Origin: Lachnospiraceae bacterium
Lineage (GTDB): Bacteria; Bacillota; Clostridia; Lachnospirales; Lachnospiraceae
NCBI GenBank assembly: GCA_017483425.1
Contig: JAFUWM010000287.1
Coordinates: forward strand, 1-9,516
DNA length: 9,516 nucleotides
Reading direction: 5' to 3'
Shown in pieces: positions 1-7,105 of the stretch. The translations under genes and the position numbers were made by a program. Below the pieces are notes generated by a model that worked only from the letters and a program-made list of their open reading frames with translations, was not told the DNA's origin and did not search any database. Position 1 is the first letter of the stretch. The number at the start of each line of letters is the position of its first letter.

Positions 1-1208
1 CCCTTTGCTCCGCCGCCGCAGATGCGGGTACGCTTTACGTCTATGCCGAGAGCTCTCGCTACCTCGTAGGAATCTCTGATACCAAAGGTGATGCCCTCCA
101 TGACAGCCTGAAGCATATCTGTCCTCGTGCTGTCCATAGACATGCCGATAAATGCTGCCCTTGCGTTGGGGTTATTGTATGGCGAACGCTCGCCCATGAG
201 ATAGGGCATGAAGAATATATTATTATTTCCCAACATGGTGTCGGTGATTTTTCCCTGCTCTCCCGCATAGTCATCGGTCTTCAGGATATCCTCTATAAAC
301 CATGCCTTGCAGGATGCCGCCGAGAGCATGCAGCCCATCAGATGGTAGTAACCGTCCGCATGCGCAAAGGAATGTATCGCATTGAAAGAATCCACCTTGA
401 ATTCATGACTTGAGATAAATATAGTTCCGGATGTGCCAAGACTTATGTTGCAGAGCCCCTCGCCTACTGTGCCTGTGCCGACAGCAGCCGCGGCGTTGTC
501 ACCCGCTCCCGCGGCAACTATCACGGATGCCGGAAGACCAAGCTCTTTTGCCACGTCCTCCTTCAGAGTGCCGACTTTCTCATAGGACTCGTAAACCGTC
601 GCAAGCTTTGATTCGTCGACACCGCAGATATCGCACATCTCCTTGGACCACCTGCGGTTTTTTACATCATAGAGCAGCATGCCCGACGCGTCCGAGGGGT
701 CGGTACAGTGCACGCCCGTAAGCTTGTATGCGATATAATCCTTGGGAAGCATTATCTTACTGATGCGGGTAAACTTATCAGGCTCATTTTCTTTCATCCA
801 GAGTATCTTTGGAGCCGTGAATCCCGCAAAGGCTATATTCGCCGTGTAGTCGGATAGCTTGTCCTTACCTATTTCGTTGTTCAGATAGTCGGTCTCCTTC
901 TGGGTCCGCCCGTCATTCCAGAGTATGGCGGGACGGATGACATTGTCATCTTTGTCAAGTACGACCAGACCGTGCATCTGTCCGCCAAAGGAAATGCCTG
1001 CGACCTTAGATGCATCTATGCCGGATATAAGCTCGGGGATACCCTTTTTTACAGCCTTCCACCAGTCCTCGGGTTCCTGCTCGGACCAGCCCGGATGCGG
1101 GAACGCTATGGGATATTTCTCTGAAACTATGTTTGCTATCGTGCCGTCGGACTCCATGAGCAGGAGCTTCACGGCGGAAGTACCCAGATCTACGCCAATG
1201 TAATACAT
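1..1208 (-). CDS. xylB: Xylulokinase (FGGY carbohydrate kinase), 3' end outside window
   Basis: ATP-dependent phosphorylation of D-xylulose to D-xylulose 5-phosphate, a cytoplasmic step that feeds pentoses into the pentose phosphate pathway. My reverse-strand translation starts MYYIGVDLGTSAVKLLLMES, the phosphate-binding start of FGGY kinases, with an early Asp at residue 7. GQMHG follows around residue 79, typical of xylulokinases, and GAGDNAAAAVG places the likely catalytic base at Asp237. The reading frame is open to the edge and ends in CGGGAK near residue 402, the conserved ATP-site glycine loop. Family members are about 480-510 residues, so roughly 100 C-terminal residues are missing. 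The start at 1208 is supported by AAGGAGGG six bases upstream. The gene is transcribed away from the GH25 gene, from a promoter in the shared intergenic region. Xylulokinase is preferred over glycerol or gluconate kinase because of GQMHG and the overall match. Confidence 0.95.
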   Translation of the reverse strand, partial: MYYIGVDLGTSAVKLLLMESDGTIANIVSEKYPIAFPHPGWSEQEPEDWWKAVKKGIPELISGIDASKVAGISFGGQMHGLVVLDKDDNVIRPAILWNDGRTQKETDYLNNEIGKDKLSDYTANIAFAGFTAPKILWMKENEPDKFTRISKIMLPKDYIAYKLTGVHCTDPSDASGMLLYDVKNRRWSKEMCDICGVDESKLATVYESYEKVGTLKEDVAKELGLPASVIVAAGAGDNAAAAVGTGTVGEGLCNISLGTSGTIFISSHEFKVDSFNAIHSFAHADGYYHLMGCMLSAASCKAWFIEDILKTDDYAGEQGKITDTMLGNNNIFFMPYLMGERSPYNNPNARAAFIGMSMDSTRTDMLQAVMEGITFGIRDSYEVARALGIDVKRTRICGGGAK

Positions 1209-1260
1209 GAATTACCCTCCTTTAAGAAAGATATGTCTGCCTTGCAAAACCACAATCTTT

Positions 1261-1289
1261 AATTTATCCCATAGATAGTGGGATGTCAA
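1261..1289 (-). promoter_or_regulatory. xylB promoter with inverted-repeat operator candidate
   Basis: On the minus strand TTGACA (1284-1289) is followed after exactly 17 bases by TAAATT (1261-1266), a good -35 and a moderate -10. The -10 lies about 50 bases upstream of the xylB start. The spacer holds an inverted repeat, ATCCCA (1266-1271) and TGGGAT (1279-1284), arms of 6 bases around a 7-base centre. A protein bound there would block RNA polymerase, so it is a candidate operator for a xylose or general sugar regulator. The repeat does not resemble the usual Firmicutes XylR box as I know it, so the regulator is unknown. Confidence 0.6.
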
Positions 1290-1298
1290 ACACCGGTC

Positions 1299-1326
1299 TT
1301 GACAAGTTTTGATCGTGTGATATAGT
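1299..1326 (+). promoter_or_regulatory. Promoter of the GH25 muramidase gene
   Basis: A perfect TTGACA (1299-1304) is followed after 16 bases by TATAGT (1321-1326), five of six matches to the consensus -10. Transcription would start near 1333 and leave a leader of about 120 bases before the ATG at 1454. The -35 box lies back to back with the xylB -35 box, with only 9 bases between them (1290-1298), so the two genes probably compete for, or share, regulator binding. Confidence 0.65.
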
Positions 1327-1356
1327 TTACATAGTATTTAAATATTGAGTGAAACA

Positions 1357-1434
1357 CCCCCCGTCTATGGAAAAATACTGACAGGGGGAATTTATAGACT
1401 ATTGATTTTTACCGATTTCTCGTGCAAGAAATCG
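1357..1434 (+). promoter_or_regulatory. Structured 5' leader of the GH25 gene
   Basis: The leader contains complementary pairs that cross: a C run (1357-1362) with a G run (1384-1388), and GTCTAT (1363-1368) with ATAGAC (1394-1399). They could form a small H-type pseudoknot or two alternative hairpins. A separate hairpin with a perfect 8-bp stem, CGATTTCT (1413-1420) and AGAAATCG (1427-1434), and a 6-base loop ends 19 bases before the start codon. No U-run follows, so it is not a classical terminator. I do not recognise a known riboswitch class. The pairings are visible; a regulatory role is inference. Confidence 0.35.
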
Positions 1435-1453
1435 TACGGATGGAATAATAAAT

Positions 1454-3430
1454 ATGAGCAAACGATTTTTAAGCATTATATTGTCCGCTGTCCTTGTACT
1501 GTACGTTTCGGCTACAGTATTAGGAGAATCTGTGTCTTCAAACGGCGTTTATCCTGATGAAGAGCAGACGATACAGGAAGTAGTGGATTCAGAAAGTGAA
1601 GAAACAGTGACGGGAGAAGACGGTGAATCCGGGCAGACCGGAGTAGATCCGCAGGAAGAAGTCACAGTATCAGAGGATGAAATCATACCCCAAAAAGATA
1701 ATGAGTCAGACGACGTTGCGGATGAATCTGAAGAATCGGATGCTGCGGATGATGGCGAGGATACCCGGGCAGATGAAGAAACGGAAGACACTGAATACAC
1801 CGATGACACCGAAACCATAGAAGATCCGGATGATACGGAATATGATGACAATACCGTTATCGAGGACAACGCGGATGATACAGAAGAGACCATACAGGTT
1901 GAGGAAGAGATCACAGAGGAAGAATGGCTTTCAGAGCATGAAATAACCGAAACAGATGACGGTTCTCTCGAATACACGGATGAAAACGGGGAACATTGGG
2001 AGTTTGCTCCTGAAGACCCGGAAATATTCAGGCACGTCAAAGATACCGGTGTTGGAGGAGGAGTTGAGATAACGCTGAAACCGGATAAGAACCGGAGCCT
2101 TACAGCATTGAAGAAAGGCAAGGATCCGTATTCTCTTATCTTGAACCCGGATTTCAAGTACAGATATCCCGGCTTTTTTAAGTCAGGAGATACTAAAGAG
2201 CTGCCGGATGTTCATTGCGGTATGGATATTTCACGTTACCAGGGTGTAATTTCCTTAAAGGACTGGAAAACCCTGAAAAATGATTACGGCATAGAGTTTG
2301 TATTCATCAGAGCCGGATACAGAGGCTACGGAGCCGGTGGCTCGTTAAACGAGGATATTTGCTGCAGAAAAAACATAAAGAATGCCTATAAAGCAGGTGT
2401 GGCCGTAGGAGTTTATTATTTCTCCCAGGCAATATCCGAGGAGGAGGCAGTGGATGAGGCAGAGCACTGCCTTGAAATAATAGACGGATGTGAAGACATG
2501 ATCTCTCTTCCGGTTGTGACGAATTATGAGTATTCCGGGGCAATGGGACGCCTAAGAAGAGCGGGACTCAGTGCCGACGAGCATACTGCCATAGTCAACG
2601 CTTTCTGCGAGAGAGTCAAGGAGGAGGGATATACCTCCGGAATCTATGCCAATAAGAGCATGCTTCAGAAAGATATGAAGCTTGATGATATACCTGAGGA
2701 TCATTTTATTTGGATGGCCAACTTTGTATCTAACGGAAAGAACGGTGTTTATTCCACTTCCTACACCGGAGCTTTGAGCGCATGGCAGTTCACCAGCAGA
2801 TTCACCGGATTTGGTGAGGGAAGAAACGGCTTAGGTCTCATGAAGAGCGTCAATCTGGATCTTGATCTATGGTACGGCGATCTTCCCGGTGAGGATGAAG
2901 ACGAGCCGGAGCAGGATGTTAAAACTGTTTCCGTAAATTATACCCGTGTCGCAGCAAAGAAGCCGGAAAAAAAGACTTCAAAAACCGTGATAAGCGATAC
3001 GGAAGCGGACGGTGATGGAAAAGCGGATCAAATAGAAGAAAAAGAAGCCGTCAAGACAGATTATATGTGCATAAACAATACTGTAATGACTGCTACAGAC
3101 GTTAAGTACTCACCAAGACCCCGCGCCTGCCGGTCTACAGTACGGATTTATAACCATGATGGAGCGCGTCTCGTGGCGGGATTGGATTATGACAGGAATC
3201 TGACATATACTTATGAGAAAGAAACCATTGTGAAGCAGCGTATGGATCTCTGGGGAAGGAGATACAGAGAAGTGACTGTCGAGGCAGGAGATCCGGTGGA
3301 TCTTAAAAGAGATATCATTCCCGAAGGAACCGTGATCAGGGTGACTGCGAAAGGTAAGGGCAGATATAAAGCCACTGAAGAGAGTGATAATATAGTGAGT
3401 ACGACTTTTTGCGTTGCGTCAAAATCCTAA
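1454..3430 (+). CDS. Secreted GH25 lysozyme (muramidase)-like protein with acidic N-terminal region
   Basis: Probable cell-wall muramidase of glycoside hydrolase family 25, a family that cuts the MurNAc-GlcNAc bond of peptidoglycan. Residues 1-24 form a signal peptide (basic MSKR, then a hydrophobic core). Residues ~25-190 are low complexity and rich in Glu, Asp and Thr with almost no basic residues. The GH25 domain spans ~253-475: GMDISRYQG carries the first active-site Asp (258), FIRAGYRGYG and VGVYYFSQA are family strands, and VNLDLDLWY closes the barrel. The DxE motif reads TNYEY: Glu359 is kept, but the Asp is Asn357. A charged linker (~480-538) leads to a C-terminal module (~539-658) with GxDYDRNLTY and GTVIRVTAKGKGRY, like repeat domains of clostridial surface proteins. 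There is no LPXTG anchor. The start has only a weak ribosome site (GGATGG) but gives a proper signal peptide. Activity is uncertain because of Asn357. Confidence 0.88.
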   Translation: MSKRFLSIILSAVLVLYVSATVLGESVSSNGVYPDEEQTIQEVVDSESEETVTGEDGESGQTGVDPQEEVTVSEDEIIPQKDNESDDVADESEESDAADDGEDTRADEETEDTEYTDDTETIEDPDDTEYDDNTVIEDNADDTEETIQVEEEITEEEWLSEHEITETDDGSLEYTDENGEHWEFAPEDPEIFRHVKDTGVGGGVEITLKPDKNRSLTALKKGKDPYSLILNPDFKYRYPGFFKSGDTKELPDVHCGMDISRYQGVISLKDWKTLKNDYGIEFVFIRAGYRGYGAGGSLNEDICCRKNIKNAYKAGVAVGVYYFSQAISEEEAVDEAEHCLEIIDGCEDMISLPVVTNYEYSGAMGRLRRAGLSADEHTAIVNAFCERVKEEGYTSGIYANKSMLQKDMKLDDIPEDHFIWMANFVSNGKNGVYSTSYTGALSAWQFTSRFTGFGEGRNGLGLMKSVNLDLDLWYGDLPGEDEDEPEQDVKTVSVNYTRVAAKKPEKKTSKTVISDTEADGDGKADQIEEKEAVKTDYMCINNTVMTATDVKYSPRPRACRSTVRIYNHDGARLVAGLDYDRNLTYTYEKETIVKQRMDLWGRRYREVTVEAGDPVDLKRDIIPEGTVIRVTAKGKGRYKATEESDNIVSTTFCVASKS

Positions 3431-3435
3431 AAATG

Positions 3436-3484
3436 GTTACAATTCAGCGCACAGCCAGTGCGTGGCTCGGCGCTGAACAATAAC
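3436..3484. other. Long imperfect palindrome / stem-loop after the GH25 gene
   Basis: Nested arms lie just after the GH25 stop codon: GTTA/TAAC (3436-3439, 3481-3484), TTCAGCGC/GCGCTGAA (3443-3450, 3470-3477) and AGCCA/TGGCT (3453-3457, 3463-3467) around a 5-base loop. The structure should be stable as RNA or as a DNA cruciform. It has no T-run on the plus strand, so it is a poor intrinsic terminator. It could stabilise the transcript's 3' end, aid factor-dependent termination, or be one copy of a dispersed palindromic repeat. Confidence 0.5.
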
Positions 3485-3506
3485 TAAAATGTCTAATTAA
3501 CTATAG

Positions 3507-3535
3507 TTGCAGAAAAGTGTGTACATGGGTATAAT
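3507..3535 (+). promoter_or_regulatory. Promoter of the DUF624 / diguanylate cyclase operon
   Basis: A perfect TATAAT (3530-3535) lies 17 bases after TTGCAG (3507-3512), which matches the -35 consensus only at TTG. Transcription would begin near 3542, giving a leader of about 47 bases occupied mostly by the hairpin at 3550-3576. Confidence 0.6.
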
Positions 3536-3549
3536 AAATTTCATGTGAG

Positions 3550-3576
3550 TATTGATTTTTCGATAAAAAATCAATA
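3550..3576 (+). promoter_or_regulatory. 5'-leader hairpin before the DUF624 gene
   Basis: A perfect 11-bp stem (3550-3560 with 3566-3576) with a 5-base loop starts about 8 bases after the predicted transcription start. It ends just before GGGGGA (3579-3584), the ribosome site. No T-run follows. It may protect the 5' end, modulate ribosome access, or be a DNA inverted repeat bound by a regulator. The stem is AT-rich. Confidence 0.45.
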
Positions 3577-3588
3577 TTGGGGGATGGA

Positions 3589-4287
3589 ATGAAGGGGTTT
3601 TTTAGCTATGACAGTGCTTTTTTCAGGGCACTTGATAAACTGGGCAGTCTTTTTATCCTTAATCTGCTTACTCTTGTATGCTCGATCCCTTTATTTACCA
3701 TAGGAGCCTCTTTTACTGCTCTGTACTATGTTACCATGAAGATGGTCAGGGACGAGGAAACTTATGTTACAAAGGATTATTTCAGATCCTTTAAGCAGAA
3801 CTTCAGGCAGGGTACAGTGATATGGCTCATATTGTTTATCATAGGGAGCGTGCTGTACTTTGATTACAGGCTCATGGTGCTGAACAGAGAGACCTTTTCC
3901 GGCGCCGGGGCGTTTATGATACTGACAATGGCGTGTGCGGTTTTTCTGATTGTTGAAATGGCTTACATTTTTCCTGTATTGGCCAAGTTCTACAACACGG
4001 TGATACAGACTATGAAAAATGCCCTGCTCATGGGAATAAGGCATTTTCCAAAGACCGTAGCGATTATTTTCATCGACGTGATCTTCCTTGTTATCACGTT
4101 GATATCGCTGTATCGCAATGGACGGAGTTTTCTTGCACCTTTGTATGTATGCCTTGGTTTTGCCGTACCGGCTTATGCCAATTCATATATTTTTGTAAAG
4201 ATTTTTGATCAGTATATCCCCGTGGACGAAACAGCGGAAACGGGTTTGGATGAAGATACGGTAGAGTGTAATGGCAAAGAAGATTAA
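3589..4287 (+). CDS. DUF624 family (YesL-like) integral membrane protein
   Basis: Membrane protein of unknown biochemical role, 232 residues, resembling the DUF624/YesL family by its start (MKGFFSYDSAFFRALDKLGS), the NLLTLVCSIPLFTIGASFTALYYV segment with Pro and Gly, and family-typical length. Hydrophobic stretches lie near residues 18-48, 75-92, 107-133, 155-175 and 181-205, followed by an acidic cytoplasmic-type tail. The ATG at 3589 is chosen because GGGGGA lies four bases upstream; a TTG at 3577 in the same frame would overlap the leader hairpin and lack its own ribosome site. Family members are often encoded beside sugar ABC transporters and sensor kinases, but here the partner is a diguanylate cyclase whose gene overlaps the last 17 bases. 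That suggests translational coupling and perhaps joint action in the membrane. No catalytic motif is visible. Confidence 0.85.
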   Translation: MKGFFSYDSAFFRALDKLGSLFILNLLTLVCSIPLFTIGASFTALYYVTMKMVRDEETYVTKDYFRSFKQNFRQGTVIWLILFIIGSVLYFDYRLMVLNRETFSGAGAFMILTMACAVFLIVEMAYIFPVLAKFYNTVIQTMKNALLMGIRHFPKTVAIIFIDVIFLVITLISLYRNGRSFLAPLYVCLGFAVPAYANSYIFVKIFDQYIPVDETAETGLDEDTVECNGKED

Positions 4288-5815
4288 GACTAACAACGCT
4301 GATACATCGACTATCATCAATATCACACAGTGGGCGATACCTACTGCGATACTTTTTATTTATGTACTCGTGACCTTATACAGTTTTTCGTCTGACATGA
4401 AAAAGGACGCACAGTATACAGTCCGTCAAAAAATCTCCGATTACAATGATGCTCTCATTATTTCCTATAACGCCAAAATGGATGTAGCTCGCTCGGTTGC
4501 GGGTGCCACGGCTGATGTGGTATCCAAGGAGCTTGCGTCAGGAGATGATATGAAAACGGTTATGGCGGAGGTCGTGTCTCCGACTCTTGATAATGCGTAT
4601 TCTATCGGAGCAGTTTTGGCAGACAGTTCGGGAAATGGTATTTCGGATACGGGAGCGGATACAACCGTAAACAGTAAGGCGGCGCTTGAAAAGTGCCTGA
4701 GCGACAAAACGATAATCATGTCCTCTCCATATGATCAGGGCGGCGCATGGTATACGGATGTGTATGCGCCGGTATCAGATGCGGACGGAAATGCCGAATA
4801 TGCTCTGGCTTATGTGTTTATTATAGATGTTTTCAGTGATATCCCCACCACATCGAAATTTGACGGAAGGACCTGCTATGCAGTCATAGGAAGCGACGGG
4901 ACGGTGGTAAGTCTTGCGGGCCGGAAGATACTTACCCGTGGAGAGAATATTTTTGAATCAGATAATATCGCCATAACTTCAGGAGCGGAAAGTCGTACCA
5001 AAAGCAACCTGAGTAACCGTAACGCAGGGTACACAACATGTACGGTTGCGGGAGAGGACAGGGTCATGGTCTATGATCCTGCGGCATATGCGGGACTCAC
5101 AGTAGCATCTATAGTGACCCGGAGCTATGTGGATAGCGAGGTGCATTCCACGTATGGAGATATGGAAAGCATTATGATCCGCATAGTCGTGGCAATGGTT
5201 GCCTTTTTCATAGCTATACTCGCCATACATTTTGCTAATAAAGCCGTGAATACCAGGCACAATCAGACACTTCAGGAAAAGGCCGAGACGGATCTGCTTA
5301 CAGGATTGCTTAATAAGATATCAACGGAGCAGAAAGTCACGGATTATTTGGCGGAGGCAAAGACCAAGGGACAAAGCGCGATATTATTCCTCATAGATAT
5401 AGATAACTTCAAAAAAGTCAATGATACGATGGGACATGCCTTTGGCGATGAGCTTCTGGCGGGTCTGGGACTTGGCCTTTCCACTCTTTTCAGGGCGACT
5501 GACATAGTAGGACGTATAGGCGGAGACGAATTCCTTGTCCTTATGAGAAATATAAATCCGGATGAAGAGACGAAGAAGCGTGAGGCGGATAAGCTGCTCA
5601 CATTTTTCAGAGACTTCAAGGTCGGCGAATACGTACAATACAGATGCACGGCATCCATAGGAGGAGCGGTATTCAGTCAGGACGGAGCGGACTTTGATGA
5701 ACTGTATAAGGCAGCAGACAATGCCATGTATGAGTCAAAGAGACACGGCAAGAACCGTGTGGCATACTATGGAGAAAAGCTGGAGGGACCGACCATAGAA
5801 TTAGGCAGTCATTAA
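4271..5815 (+). CDS. Membrane diguanylate cyclase with extracellular Cache-like sensor and GGDEF domain
   Basis: Makes cyclic di-GMP from two GTP at the inner face of the membrane, presumably in response to an external ligand. Two membrane helices (about residues 17-39 and 299-321) flank an extracytoplasmic region of ~260 residues, whose size and features (SDKTIIMSSPYDQ, WYTDVYAPV) fit a double-Cache domain. The GGDEF domain occupies ~335-505: TDLLTGLLNK, then LIDIDNFKKVND with metal-binding Asp376, then an intact GGDEF at 417-421. RATD (408-411) lies five residues before GGDEF, the standard inhibitory site, so product feedback is expected. NAMYESKRHGKNR is the normal family ending. All motifs needed for activity are present. 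The ATG lies inside the end of the DUF624 gene with only a weak GGTAGAG ribosome site, so translation probably depends on the upstream gene. No EAL or HD-GYP domain follows. The ligand is unknown. Confidence 0.93.
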   Translation: MAKKIKTNNADTSTIINITQWAIPTAILFIYVLVTLYSFSSDMKKDAQYTVRQKISDYNDALIISYNAKMDVARSVAGATADVVSKELASGDDMKTVMAEVVSPTLDNAYSIGAVLADSSGNGISDTGADTTVNSKAALEKCLSDKTIIMSSPYDQGGAWYTDVYAPVSDADGNAEYALAYVFIIDVFSDIPTTSKFDGRTCYAVIGSDGTVVSLAGRKILTRGENIFESDNIAITSGAESRTKSNLSNRNAGYTTCTVAGEDRVMVYDPAAYAGLTVASIVTRSYVDSEVHSTYGDMESIMIRIVVAMVAFFIAILAIHFANKAVNTRHNQTLQEKAETDLLTGLLNKISTEQKVTDYLAEAKTKGQSAILFLIDIDNFKKVNDTMGHAFGDELLAGLGLGLSTLFRATDIVGRIGGDEFLVLMRNINPDEETKKREADKLLTFFRDFKVGEYVQYRCTASIGGAVFSQDGADFDELYKAADNAMYESKRHGKNRVAYYGEKLEGPTIELGSH

Positions 5816-5858
5816 AATTTTACTAAAAAACACTATGTATTTTTGGTGAGTGTGCGTA

Positions 5859-5887
5859 TTGGTTTAATAACATCAAATTGGTATACT
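5859..5887 (+). promoter_or_regulatory. Promoter of the sugar ABC transporter ATPase gene
   Basis: TTGGTT (5859-5864) and TATACT (5882-5887) are separated by 17 bases; the -10 matches consensus at five of six positions. The predicted start, near 5894, falls in the left arm of the hairpin at 5891-5920. The ATPase gene is therefore probably transcribed on its own, not only by read-through from the diguanylate cyclase gene, for which I see no convincing terminator. Confidence 0.55.
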
Positions 5888-5890
5888 TTT

Positions 5891-5920
5891 ATCGTTGGGT
5901 CGCTTTTCGGATCCAACGAT
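5891..5920 (+). promoter_or_regulatory. Hairpin at the 5' end of the ATPase transcript
   Basis: ATCGTTGG (5891-5898) and CCAACGAT (5913-5920) pair perfectly. A G-T, a T-A and a C-G pair extend the stem to 11 bp around an 8-base loop. The sequence after it is AT-rich but not a T-run, so a terminator of the upstream operon is possible but weak. The position, at the predicted transcription start, suits either an operator or a transcript-stabilising 5' hairpin. The AGGAGG ribosome site (5943-5948) is left free. Confidence 0.45.
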
Positions 5921-5959
5921 ATTATTATCTAATCACTACAATAGGAGGTTATTTATTTT

Positions 5960-7075
5960 ATGGCTAGTCTTTCATTAAAGGATATCTGTAAGGTTTATCC
6001 CAATGGCTTTGAGGCAGTTAAAAATTTCAATCTTGAGATCCAGGATAAAGAGTTTATCATCTTCGTAGGACCCTCAGGATGCGGTAAGTCTACCACACTT
6101 CGTATGGTAGCCGGACTTGAGGAGATCTCATCCGGAGAGCTCAGGATAGGCGACAGGCTCGTAAATGACGTAGAGCCCAAGGACAGGGATATCGCGATGG
6201 TTTTCCAGAACTACGCTCTGTATCCTCATATGACAGTCTATGATAATATGGCTTTCGGCCTTAAGCTCAGAAAGGTTCCTAAGGACGAGATAGATAAGAT
6301 GGTTAAAGAGGCAGCTAAGATCCTCGATTTGACAAAGCTCCTTGACAGAAAGCCGAAGGCTCTCTCCGGCGGACAGAGACAGAGGGTTGCCATGGGACGT
6401 GCTATAGTCCGTAATCCTAAGGTATTCCTTATGGACGAGCCTCTTTCAAACCTTGACGCGAAGCTCCGTGTACAGATGAGAACCGAGATAGCAAAGCTTC
6501 ACCAGAAGCTCGGCACAACCATCATCTACGTTACACACGATCAGACAGAGGCTATGACGCTCGGCGATCGTATCGTAGTCATGAAGGACGGAGTCGTACA
6601 GCAGGTAGATACACCTCAGAATCTGTATGATAAGCCTAATAACCTCTTTGTTGCAGGCTTCATGGGATCACCTCAGATGAACTTCCTTGACGCTACTGTA
6701 AAGAAGGATGGCGACAATGTAACTCTTGAGTGCGCAGGTCACTCTATCCCGCTTCCTCCCGCAAAGGCTAAGAAGCTTATAGATGGCGGATATGACGGAA
6801 AGACAGTTACATTCGGTATCAGGCCCGAGGATGTATATGATTCAGAGATGTCTATCAATACTCTTCCCGCAGGCGCAGTATTTGAAGCAAAGATCAATGT
6901 ATACGAGCTTCTCGGCGCAGAAGTTTTCCTGTACTTCGATCTGGCAGACTTCCCGATGACAGCAAGGGTCGATCCCCGTACAACAGCTCGTCCCGGCGAT
7001 ACAGTCAAGTTTGCTATCGACGTAGAGAAGATCCACGTATTTGATAAGGAAACAACAAACACTATTACAAATTAA
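5960..7075 (+). CDS. msmX: Carbohydrate ABC transporter ATP-binding protein (MsmX/UgpC/MalK family)
   Basis: Cytoplasmic ATPase that powers sugar import by binding the membrane subunits of ABC importers. All nucleotide-binding motifs are intact: Walker A GPSGCGKST (37-45), Q-loop Gln83 in MVFQNYALYPHMTV, signature LSGGQ (135-139), Walker B VFLMDE (155-160), D-loop SNLD and switch His193. ALYPHMTVYDN and DQTEAMTLGDRI are typical of the MalK/UgpC/MsmX group. The C-terminal third (~240-371) is the TOBE regulatory region, with the FGIRPEDV strand. Length 371 is normal. The start is supported by AGGAGG 11 bases upstream. No permease or binding-protein gene is adjacent, and it has its own promoter and terminator. 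This fits the shared ATPase known as MsmX in Bacillus subtilis, which serves several importers; automatic annotation often labels such proteins UgpC. The substrate cannot be read from the sequence. Confidence 0.95.
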   Translation: MASLSLKDICKVYPNGFEAVKNFNLEIQDKEFIIFVGPSGCGKSTTLRMVAGLEEISSGELRIGDRLVNDVEPKDRDIAMVFQNYALYPHMTVYDNMAFGLKLRKVPKDEIDKMVKEAAKILDLTKLLDRKPKALSGGQRQRVAMGRAIVRNPKVFLMDEPLSNLDAKLRVQMRTEIAKLHQKLGTTIIYVTHDQTEAMTLGDRIVVMKDGVVQQVDTPQNLYDKPNNLFVAGFMGSPQMNFLDATVKKDGDNVTLECAGHSIPLPPAKAKKLIDGGYDGKTVTFGIRPEDVYDSEMSINTLPAGAVFEAKINVYELLGAEVFLYFDLADFPMTARVDPRTTARPGDTVKFAIDVEKIHVFDKETTNTITN

Positions 7076-7105
7076 AAAAGACCAGCCGATTAAGATCTTT
7101 AATTG

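Noticed and set aside
431..1203. Plus-strand frames across the left end
   Set aside because: Antisense to xylB, whose family motifs are continuous on the minus strand.
1333..1453. Cyclic di-GMP riboswitch in the muramidase leader, suggested by the nearby diguanylate cyclase
   Set aside because: The conserved GEMM core and tetraloop-receptor pattern are not visible; only unassigned pairings are present.
1345..1557. Short plus-strand frame overlapping the muramidase start
   Set aside because: TTG start without a ribosome site, out of frame with the muramidase and covering its signal peptide; the protein looks random.
1549..2157. Serine-rich open frame of 202 residues on the minus strand
   Set aside because: It is the antisense of the acidic region: GAA/GAT codons read as serine-type codons on the other strand. 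No ribosome site or family similarity.
3577..3588. TTG start giving a four-residue longer DUF624 protein
   Set aside because: It coincides with the ribosome site and leader hairpin of the better ATG at 3589.
5816..5842. Intrinsic terminator after the diguanylate cyclase gene
   Set aside because: Only weak A/T-rich complementarity (AAAAA and TTTTT) without a GC stem.
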